This document shows, piece by piece, positions 49,901-61,900 of a stretch of DNA of 64,000 bases. Source of the stretch: Liolophura sinensis (lineage: Eukaryota; Mollusca; Polyplacophora; Chitonida; Chitonidae); NCBI RefSeq assembly GCF_032854445.1, contig NC_088300.1:64514984-64578983 (forward strand), read 5' to 3'. The notes beneath the pieces are model-generated. The model made no database searches. It was not told the DNA's origin and saw nothing but the letters and a program-made list of their open reading frames with translations. The translations under genes and the position numbers were made by a program. The stretch's first letter is position 1; each line of letters begins with the position of its first letter.

Positions 49901-52900
49901 TGAAGACACACCACAACCATAATCGTTCAACAGTTGATAACACCATATTTCATTATAATAACCAAAATTAATTTGTGAGGAACTCAAACTTTGGTACATT
50001 TTCACACAGTACAAGTCATAATGACAAATTCTGGTCAATTTCATACTTCTGACTGCAAACTACCATCTACCCATCCACAACATACCTGTTCCCTTGTTAA
50101 ATCTGTACAGGTAAGACAGCCAAACGCTGGCAATTCAGTTTGACATTTACCTGTATTACCTGTAATCTAGGACATTACAGGTGGGCTTACCTCACAGGAA
50201 TGTGTACACATCCTAATTACACAAGAATCCTTCAGAATAACAAATGATCAAATCAAACGATGTCACTGTTGTAAATGATAGTGAAATTATATTGACCTCA
50301 ACATCTCTTATGAGGAGATATTGCGTTTTATTCTTTTGAGCACAGGCCATAAATTCACAGAAAAATATTTTGGCTTCTGTCAGGGACAAATTTTTTGAGA
50401 GTTTACACCTGATCTTTTGGGACAGCATATGGGAAATTGTTGTTTATTTAAGGACCCCAGTTACCATGGTGATACAGGTGCTCCTGTGCATCCAGACTAA
50501 GATTGCTTGAGACAGGTAAGGTACCCCTGCTCTGTCTCGCTAACCCTGACCTCTCTGTAGCTGCACCCAGACAACACACATACTGTTACGGCAGACAAAT
50601 GCTCAGATAAAGGTTAGGCATCTGACGTTTTTACACCGGACAAACTACTTCTACTCAAGTGTCTTCCTCCAACTGCATTTCAAGTGGATGACATCATTTA
50701 AAATCCTTGTGAAAAATACCCAGAAATAAGTCTGTTTGTTATTCTTTTTTTTGTCCTTTCACCATTATTTATTTATTTTTTTTTTTTTTTTATTTTCTTT
50801 TTTTGGTTTTTTTGCTATTGCATATCAGACAAATATAAGAAATTACATTATTACATACCTAACCAGCACATAAACAATAAAGACTACAACATTTAAGACA
50901 CATTACAACACAACCTCCTACTAATGCATTTATGCTAATATTTGCTATCCTTGAGTTCAGCCTCTTGTGTACGAAAATTGTTATAACAATCTTCCAAAGC
51001 TATCATCTATTCTCCTGAATCGTTTCACACCGTGGAGCCACTAATATTTTCATGATGACAGGCCTTTTACCCAGGGAAGAAAAGGTAACAGTTCATGAAA
51101 GTCCATGAATTTCAGTCATGCCAAGCATGAACTAGCTTGGATGGATTGCATTATGTGGAGCTTGGTTTTCATCCCCTTTTAATGCATCACATCAAATATG
51201 AAAATAGGCCTTGCAGCTACCTGATAAACCACCAGACATAAAGCTGCAGCTAGATTCAAGTTTAATCTCTCAATCCTCAGGAGGCAATTAACCATGGTGA
51301 GAACATCACTTTATCCGCGTAAGCCAGTGATGGTCACCCATATTTCTTCTACCCCTCTACAACACACACGTAAGCAAGAGTATATGAACAGCAAACTGCT
51401 TCATATCAATTGCCAAATGCTGTCACCGAGAGTTCAAGTGCAGCTCATGCTGCCTTCCTCTTCAGCTGAACATGGGAAGGTCTGGCAGCAACCTGCAGAT
51501 GGTTGTGGGTTTCTCCTGGGCTCTGCCTAGTTTTCTCCCACCATAATGCTGGCCGCCAACGTATAAGTGAAATATTCTTAAGTGAGGCGTAAACCACCAA
51601 TCAGATAAATAAATTAATCAAATCAAATCAAAGACTGACTTACTTGAAGTTGGCATCAGATGGGTCTGTATCCCCCTGGGGATAATATATCACCTCCCGT
51701 GTATCTGAATCCGTTTCCTCATCATCAGCATCGTCTCCGTCAACGAGGAGGCTTCGCCGACTCGTCCATTTGTGGTTCAGTCCTGGAGGGTCACTGCCCC
51801 GTGAAATGTTGATCGAACGATCAAACTGACAAGGGAAACCAAAGTTCTGGTCAACATCAAGCGGAAGTGGTTTTCCTACTATAGTTGAAGTACACAGGCT
51901 TGTTTGTCTGCTGGGACATTATGTATAAAGGCTTAACTTCATAATCTGAATGATGTTTAAACCTGTACTCAAAAATATTACATGCTTTAAAGGTTTACGC
52001 GTTAGTAAGAACACAATCTGCAGGAAACCAATGTGATGTAAAATCTCAAAAAAAATTCTGACTGTCCCCAGTTGATACAGCCAGAGCTAGATTTGAAAGT
52101 CCAACCTGATACAAATGACATTACAGGGTAATTTTTCACTCATGTACAAGAATTCAGTTAATATTAACAGTAGTATAATATATAGTTTTCTGTTATCCTT
52201 CTGTTGACAATTACTTTAATTTTTCTCTGTTTTCTTTTGAATCAAATAGGAATTTGTTTTGAATCTTGTGAAATTTGTTCAAAATGAAATAAAAAAAGTT
52301 GACAAACTTGGCTTCTATACATGTAACAATGCTTGACACAAATCATCTTTAAATGAGAAATACATTAAAACTGAGTCCTTCTCTAAGTGGTCTGAAGAAT
52401 TAATGCCATCAACAAATGTGTCACACAAATAAGTAGAAGTGTCAAAACAAACCAACTTCATCAACAACACGAAAATAGCACAAACAATTCTAATAAATCC
52501 ATACCATTGTTTGCACAAGCCCAAAATAAACTTAATCATCTCACAGAAAACAGATAATCAGAAAAGCATATCAAATATCAAGCATTCCAGCAAACACTTA
52601 TGAATACTTAAATTACAATAATACAAAACGTGGGAAATCACATCTACATGTGTCTACCCATAAATCGTTAGCTTCATAAAATATCAAGGAGAGAAAGTCA
52701 TTTAAAATTTATTATAACATAGCCTTATTACACAACAAACATTTCACAATTAATGTCTAAGAATAAAAATGCAGACTTTCTCAGACGCATTATGAATAAA
52801 ATTACACAAGACTCTCGAAGTGTGACATTACGGCGATATTACATCCTATGGTCACATGACAGTGACACAACAGGGCAAATTACAACTTTGAACATGTGGT

Positions 52901-55900
52901 GATAAACATTAAAATGGCAATTATTCCACAATCATAATCTTTTTTTTAAAACCATTATCAAAATGGTTGTGGTGATAATAAAACTCAAAAATAAAGAATT
53001 TTTGCAAACAGTGATCATTTGCAGGACTGAAGGGTTGACAAATGACCCACTGTTCCATGAAGTTCCATGAAAAAAAAACAAAAAAAACATGGAATCAAAA
53101 AATAAAAAGGACACAAATTTACAACATGGAGAAAATAGTTTGTACAATGAATCATAAAAGAGTACATTTTCCAAGAACACAGACTTAACTACCCCATCAC
53201 CATAGTAACCACCACTATAATACCTGTACAAATGATATACTCACATCCCCACTACGATCCAGGTTCCGGGGCCCAAATGATAGGGGTAGGAAATCATCAT
53301 CATCTTCCAGGTTATTTTCATCATCAGCAGTAATGATGGGTAAATTCTGAGGGGTGTAAATAGAGGATGGGGGGAGGAGTAAATAGGCAGCCATGCAGAG
53401 TACCAGCCAAACACAGGAGAGCTCATCATACCAGGAGGAGGTAACTCCTACATCAATGTCTCAGCCAATCACTGTACAATATAGCCATATCACAATCACA
53501 CCACAGCCAACAACATGTTCATCTCTCAACCGTTAAAATTTTACAATTATCTTATATTGCAATTAAACATACATAAAAACATACATAAAAGTAGGTACAA
53601 AATTAAAATTAAAACAGATGGTTATTTAATACTAAACTGTTTTTTTAAATCGTAAACAATGAACTCTTTTGCATCTAAACTGTTCATCGTGAACAAAGAA
53701 AGCAAAAAACCATACAGCCAAACTCACTACATCTCACCACACCACACCCACCACACCATATCTACCAACATCCAAACACAATATCTACATAAGGCAGGGC
53801 TTTTAACACTAGATACTCCCCTTGTTAGATTCCATCTCCACAATGTCAAGGAATATGTGTTCAGTGTATTCTTTCAATACATGACCACAGCAAAATGCCA
53901 AGAGATGGTCTATACATTTACCAAAAGCAATGTAGTCTTTGGATGGGAAAGTAAATCAGCCAATGATGTGAGTTATTTGCTTTCCTCCATCCACACTCCA
54001 ACTAGGAAGAATTTTTTAGGTTGATTATATATACCTCCAGCCAAACCCTGATTCACAGACTCACTGAAGCGGGTTCAGTGTGGCAGGACCAGTGCTTTGG
54101 ATGTTCGCATGATTCATTGACACTTCACCCGAGCCCACTGGGTGACAATCAACAGTGATGCATCATCACCAGTGGATGTGTTCACATGCATGTACAATCT
54201 GCAGGGCCCCCCCAGTGGGCGACAGCCGTCCCTCTAAGAACCAAGTTTAACAGAAAAAGTGGCAAGCTGTACCAGCTGTTGTGATTGAGGTATAACGTTA
54301 GGCAGGGTCATTGTTGCGACACAGACATTGTAAGTTGTCTAAAATAAGACCGGATGCTGGATTAATTATTTACCACATGTGAATTCCAGAGCTGGATGTG
54401 ACTGTGAGGTGAAGGGAATACATCTGAACAGGCTTTTACACAAATCTTGACATTGTGAAAATAGTCTGTTCCCTGTCACCTGACAACTCAAGTGTTCAAG
54501 TGCTCAGGAAATTTCCACCTACCGACAACACAGCAGTTTCAAGCTAAGCTATGCAGTTTTTCATGTTTGTATGACAAATCTCAAAGGCATGAAGATGTAG
54601 CACTGATGTATTAAAGTCTCATCATCACATCAGAGATAGACAAGCTTCTGACTAAGACCCAAGTTGTTGCTGGTAGTAAGGTGGGTTTCCCAGAGCACCT
54701 GTTCTTAACAGGGAAGGCTGACTTCTAAGTTTTCTCTAAATGACAACCTGTAGTTAACATAACAAAGTGCACAATCAAATTTAACCATTGACTCACAAAT
54801 GTGCTTACCACAGGAGGGGTTTCAGGCTTGGAGATGACTATCGTCTCTCTCCTCAAGGCATCAGCTTCATATGTGAATCTGCGATCTAAAAACACACAAT
54901 ATTACAGAAATAGGCTTGCTGAATTTATTTTGTTTGACTGGTGTTTAAGGATGCATGCAAAAGTGCTCTAAAATGAGTAGTATGGTTATCAGGAAAATGA
55001 AGAAAAATATGCCCCAACAATTTGGATCATAATATTTTCTGTCCATCATAAAGATATTTGGAAATGTTGTCATCAATGAACATACTGGGAACACCAAACC
55101 AGCTTAGTGCCCACAATTCGAGCTTTCCAAGCCCCCCAAAATTGTTTTCAGATCACCGCTGACATCACCACAACAGGCTAGTTAATTTCCAGACTGACCA
55201 CTGGGGGCTTACGAAAACTGCAGTTTACGGCCATTTCTACACCCCATGAAGAAAGCTGAGAAGCTTTTTGCTATTTTTCTACCATTTGTATTGCTTAAAT
55301 TATAATTATGCAACCCATTCCAATAAAAATGGCATCTGATGTAGAAAAGCATGTGTGTACAGCCCCTTATAATTTATTAGTTTAAAACGATATACTGTTT
55401 GCAAAAGGGGATTATTTCAATTAATATCTTAGCTGCATGCTGAAACAAGGGGCATAATCTCATCCTTGACTAAGACTGACCATTGGTTGCATCTTTAGCC
55501 AGCTCTATGGTCTTCTCTCCATCCAGCATAGATTTTACTGTGATGGCTTGGCTGTCCACCCGCTCTGCCCACTTCCCTCGAGGTTGACCCACGAGAGAAC
55601 TCTCGCCATTCTTACTGCTCTGGTCAGCAGACATCGGCTTGGCCCACTTGGGCAGGGATCCCACGCTGAAACGGTAGTCCGCCCCAGGGGTAGGTACATT
55701 AGGCCCCGACTTCACATCTCTGCTCGGGATTTCATCAATCTTGCCTAAAGCATCCAGTACTTTTTCTGGAGATTTGAAGTCAGAATCTTTGAACACCGGG
55801 AAAATTTCACTGGAATCTGTCTGATCAAACACAATCGGCTTGGGCATGATGAAACTTCCTCGTCTGAAATTTGAAGAGAGATAACTGCTCAGATATTTAT

Positions 55901-58900
55901 TTGTACTGAGCTAAAATGAAATCTTTACCTGAAGCGGATAACTCTGTCAAGTTTTGTCTCGTCTCTCATACCTTCTATAATAATAATACACAAAGATGTA
56001 GCTGGATATACAATTCAAAACAGAACAATACATGAATAATACATCTTCCTTGATATTAACATTAACCAGACTGACATTTATAAAAGAAAATATTGCGCTT
56101 TGAAATATCCAGAAAGGCAAAAGCAGAAACTAATGATTTAGTTGGATTTCATATTGAACCAAAATATAAATGATTTCTATAACATTATTACAAGAGTAAA
56201 AATCTAAGTCTCCTTGAAAAATTCATCTTGTTTTTACTTGTGTGAAGATCAAAGGAACCTCAACAGAAGCTGGTGTAATAGACTTAACCACAAACTTAAT
56301 TAGGCCTTGCATTTTGAAAATGCTCTGCGACAAACCAGAAGCAATCTGTTCGAGGAATCTTTTAATCTAGATCAATGATAACTATCACATTTTGAAGAGT
56401 CAGAAGCTCAGTTGATCAATCAGCTAGCACGAAAAAGGACTGACCAGTTGAACCATAAATTAAAAAAGTGGAACTTTACTGACTTGATTTCGTTCTCTGT
56501 TGTAGTGGAGAGCTCTTTTGGCATTCTGCCCAATTCTTCCAGCCGGCTCCTCATCTGCTTGGTGAAGTCAGAAGAGAGTCGCCACACAAAGATACACCTG
56601 GACAAATATAACAGGTACAGAGAGTAAATTAGATGAAACTACAGATACAGATATATGATCAACACAATTAGTAGATTCTATATCGTATGACCCTCGCTTA
56701 ACACTAATAACAAAGCATCTCGTCATGACAATATTTTTCTATAATACCATTCAAATTCTTACATATATTACAAAAATAGTACCTCCCACACAGATTATTT
56801 GGTTCAAAATACACAAAGATATAACACAAATGCAAATAAACATATTGTTTTCACGTTTCCTTCGTGAAACAGCAATAAAAGAGGACAAAAATCTTTGACA
56901 CTCCCCCCAAAAATGCTGCTCTCTCTGCATACTGGAGGCAAATCTTTTGCGTTGATAAATCATGTCAAATCATATTTTTTGCATAGAAAGGGAAGTTTTG
57001 ATACATTTTCTCTCTCAAGAACACAATGAGAGAGTGACTCAAAGCTTCGCCGAGTATTGCCTAATAATCAGCTGTCAATAAAAACAATTGATACTGGTTA
57101 TTTTTTTTTATCAATATCACCAAAATCATTCCTAAAGAGTCAAAGTGACACAGTTTGTATACACAAGCTTACCCTTCAGCCCCTGTTGTGATGAGATGCT
57201 TGAGATCATTTGTGAACTTGACCCCTGTCGCTATTTCAGAGTGACCGAACATGGAGGCTAGGAACTCTCCTGTGTAGAAGTCCAGAATACACAGGTTTTT
57301 GTCTGTGGAGCTTGTGGCAGCAAACGAACCAGAGGGATCCAGGTGGACTTTGGTTACAACTCCATCGTCACCTATTGACCCTTTGTAGCACTTCTTTTGT
57401 TTGGCTGTTTTTATGTTGTATATTCTTTGTGGGAGAGGGTACAGAAAGAATTTATTTATTGACATAAAACTTGAACTCTTTTATATGAGTTTGTAATGGA
57501 CAAATTAGTTATTATGAAACTGTTGCACCTCAACTACAAAGCTGTTCTGCAACAAAAAGATATTTGTAGATAATTTTCTTAATATACTGAGAGCACTGAT
57601 ACATGTCAAGTACATATTATTGCATCCCAATTATCAGCTAAACTCATAAATAGTGCATCACAAAAGCCATTATGATCATACCATCTTTCCTTTCTAAACA
57701 TCAACAACTACCTTGCTACTTCACTTAAAGGTTGCTTTTCCTAATAAGCCTACCGAATACATACAGACCCGGGTGAATTTGAGCAACCCAGTACTAAGAC
57801 GTATCCAGCAGAATGGAGACACATACCTGATGTTTCTGTCCTGACAAGCCGTGGCTACAAACTTGTGGGTGGGGTCAATGTCCATGTCATACAGAGTTGT
57901 CTTCCCTACCAGGTGGTGACTCAAGGAGAACTGGAAACTGGGGCTCTGTAAGTCATAGATACAATATGTCATGGTTTATGCTGATACACAAGACAATGGA
58001 AATCTTTTAGAACAATAAGCATGATGACAACACGCATAAATTAAAACTACCAGAGTATCCCTTTAAAACAGAAACGACTGACTTCCCGAGAAATTCAGTA
58101 CACAAGCCAGTACACAGGATTCACACCTGAATAAAACCAAACTGATCAACACATGAATACTTACCAGGACTGCATTACGAAACAACAGGGACTTGTCAGC
58201 TCCACAGCTGAGCATCTTTATGGTGTGGTCAGTCTCCGTGAATTTGACCGCACTGATAGAGGAGGAGTGGTCATCTAGAGTCTGGATTAAGCCATAGTCC
58301 TGCTCTACATCAAACACGTGGACTAGTCTGTCCCTGCTGGTGGAGGCCAGGAGGCGGGGACCTGCAGGTGGATGGAGTGAGATTAGTGTCAGTTAACAAT
58401 GACAGAGGGCAGAAGGCAGGGACCTGCAGGAGGATGGAGTGAGATTAGTGTCAATCAACAATGCCGGAGGCCAGAAGGCAGGGACTTGCAGGTGGGTGGA
58501 GTGAGATTAGTGTCAATCAACAATGTGAGTTAGTCTGGTGGTTAACAATGATGGAGGCCAGAAGGTGGGAGACCTGCAGGTGGGTGGAGTGAGATTAGTG
58601 TCAGTCAATAATGTCAGTTCGAGTCTAGTGGTTAACAATGACGGAGGCCAGAAGGTGGAGACATGCAGGTGGGTTGAGTGAAATTAGTGTCAGTCAACAT
58701 TCTGAGTTAGAGTCTGGTGGTTAACAATGATGGAGACCAGAAGGCGGGACATGCAGGTGGGTGGAGTGAGATTAGTGTCAATCAACAATGTGAGTTAGAG
58801 TCTGGTGGTTAACAATGATGGAGGCCAGAAGGCAGGAACCTGCAGGTGGGTGGAGTGAGATTAGTGTCAGTCAATAATGTCAGTTCGAGTCTAGTGGTTA

Positions 58901-61900
58901 ACAATGACGGAGGCCAGAAGGCTGGAACCTGCAGGTGGGGGAAGTGAGATTAGTGTCAATCAACAATGTGAGTTAGAGTCTGGTGGTTAACAATGGCGGA
59001 GGCCAGAAGGAGGGAACCTGCAGTGGGTGGAGTGAGATTAGTGTCAGTCAATAATGTCAGTTCGAGTCTAGTGGTTAACAATGACGGAGGCCAGAAGGCG
59101 GGAACCTACAGTGGAGGAAGTGAGATTAGTGTCAATCAGCAATGTGAGTTAGAGTCTAGTGGTTAACAATGACGGAGGCCAGAAGGCGGGAACCTGCAGG
59201 TGGGTGGAGTGAGATTAGTGTCAGTCAATAATGTCAGTTCGAGTCTAGTGGTTAACAATGACGGAGGCCAGAAGGCGGGAACCTGCAGGTGGGGGAAGTG
59301 AGATTAGTGTCAATCAACAATGTGAGTTAGAGTCTGGTGGTTAACAATGGCGGAGGCCAGAAGGAGGGAACCTGCAGTGGGTGGAGTGAAATTAGTGTCA
59401 GTCAATAATGTCAGTTCGAGTCTAGTGGTTAACAATGACGGAGGCCAGAAGGCGGGAACCTGCAGTGGAGGAAGTGAGATTAGTGTCAATCAGCAATGTG
59501 AGTTAGAGTCTAGTGGTTAACAATGACGGAGGCCAGAAGGAGGGAACCTGCAGGTGGGTGGAGTGAGATTAGTGTCAGTCAATAATGTCAGTTCGAGTCT
59601 AGTGGTTAACAATGACGGAGGCCAGAAGGCGGGAACCTGCAGGTGGGGGAAGTGAGATTAGTGTCAATCAACAATATGAGTTAGAGTCTGGTGGTTAACA
59701 ATGGCGGAGGCCAGAAGGAGGGAACCTGCAGTGGGTGGAGTGAGATTAGTGTCAGTCAATAATGTCAGTTCGAGTCTAGTGGTTAACAATGATGGAGGCC
59801 AGAAGGCGGGAACCTGCAGTGGGGGAAGTGAGATTAGTGTCAATCAGCAATGTGAGTTAGAGTCTAGTGGTTAACAATGACGGAGGACAGAAGGAGGGAA
59901 CCTGCAGTGGGTGGAGTGAGATTAGTGTCGGTCAACAATGTGAGTTAGTCTGGTGGTTAACAATGATGGAGGCCAGAAGGCAGGGACATGCAGGTGGGTG
60001 GAGTGAGATTAGTGTCAGTCAATAATGTCAGTTCGAGTCTAGTGGTTAACAATGACGGAGGCCAGAAGGCGGGAACCTGCAGGTGGGGAAGTGAGATTAG
60101 TGTCAATCAACAATGTGAGTTAGAGTCTGGTGGTTAACAATGGCGGAGGCCAGAAGGAGGGAACCTGCAGTGGGTGGAGTGAAATTAGTGTCAGTCAATA
60201 ATGTCAGTTCGAGTCTAGTGGTTAACAATGACGGAGGCCAGAAGGCGGGAACCTGCAGTGGAGGAAGTGAGATTAGTGTCAATCAGCAATGTGAGTTAGA
60301 GTCTAGTGGTTAACAATGGCGGAGGCCAGAAGGAGGGAACCTGCAGTGGGTGGAGTGAGATTAGTGTCAGTCAATAATGTCAGTTCGAGTCTAGTGGTTA
60401 ACAATGACGGAGGCCAGAAGGCGGGAACCTGCAGTGGGGGAAGTGAGATTAGTGTCAATCAGCAATGTGAGTTAGATTAGAGTCTAGTGGTTAACAATGA
60501 CGGAGGCCAGAAGGAGGGAACCTGCAGTGGGTGGAGTGAGATTAGTGTCGGTCAACAATGTGAGTTAGTCTGGTGGTTAACAATGATGGAGGCCAGAAGG
60601 CAGGGACATGCAGGTGGGTGGAGTGAGATTAGTGTCAATCAACAATGTGAGTTAGTCTGGTGGTTACCAATGATGAAGGCCAGAAGGCAGAGGACCTGCA
60701 GATGGTTGGAGTAAGATTAGTGTCAGTCAATAATGTCAGTTCGACTCTAGTGGTTAAAATGACGGAGGCCAGAAGGCGGGAACCTGCAGTGGGTGGAGTG
60801 AGATTAGTGTCAATCAACAATGTGAGTTAGTCTGGTGGTTACAATGATGGAGGCCAGAAGGCAGGAACCTGCAGGTGAGTGGAGTTAGGATTAGTGTCAG
60901 TCAATAATGTCAGTTAGTCTGATGGTTAACAATGATGGAGGCCAGAAGGTGGAGGACATGCAGGTGGGTGGAGCGAGATTAGTGTCAATCAACAATGTGA
61001 GTTAGTCCTGGTGGTTAACAATGATGGAGGGGAAAAGCGGGGACATGCAGGTGGGTGTAGTGAGATTAGTGTCAGTTAACAATTTGAGTTAGAGTCTGCC
61101 GGTTAACAATGATGGAAGCCAGAAGGCGGGGGACATGCAGGTGGGTTAAGTGAGATTAGTGTCAATCAACAATGTGAGTTAGTCTGCCGGTTAACAATGA
61201 TGGAAGCCAGAAGGCGGGGGACATGCAGGTGGGGGGAGTGAGATTAGTGTCCAATCAGCAATGTGAGTTAGTCTGGTGGTTAACAATGATGGAAGCCAGA
61301 AGGCAGGAAACTGCAGGTGGGTGGAGTGAGATTAGTGTCAATCAACAATGTGAGTTAGTCTGGTGGTTAACAATGATGGAGGCCAGAAGGCAGGAACCTG
61401 CAGGTGGGGGGAGTGGTTAACAATGATGGAAGCCAGAAGGCAGGAACCTGCAGGTGGGTGGAGTGAGATTAGTGTCAATCAACAATGTGAGTTAGAGTCT
61501 GGTGGTTAACAATGATGGACAGCCAGAAGGCAGGGACATGCAGGTGGGTGGAGTGAGATTAGTGTCCGCTCAACAATGTGAGTTAGTCTGGTGGTTAACA
61601 ATGATGGAGGCCAGAAGGCAGGGACATGCAGGTGGGGGGAGTGAGATTAGTGTCGCTCAACAATGTGAGTTACTCTGGTGGTTAACAATGATGGCGGCCA
61701 GAAGGTGGGGGACATGCAGGTGGGTGGAGTGAGATTAGTGTCAGTTAACAATTTGAGTTAGAGTCTGCCGGTTAACAATGATGGAGGCCAGAGATTAGTG
61801 TCAGTTAACATTGTGGGGTGAGAATGATGACTATGTTGACCAGAGTCAGAATACTAACCACCTAACATGAAATCAAAATGTTAACCATACATGAAAACTA

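Noticed and set aside
53659-54024. Plus-strand frame of 121 residues
   Set aside because: It has no recognisable motif, a CA-rich origin for part of it, and lies in a MAPKBP1 intron on the opposite strand.
60487-61732. Plus-strand frames with repeated [15 protein letters not shown]
   Set aside because: Products of the minisatellite unit; the MAPKBP1 gene is on the other strand.
58362-61830. CRISPR-like regular spacing of similar blocks
   Set aside because: The units are contiguous and similar along their whole length, without unique spacers, in an animal intron. It is a minisatellite.
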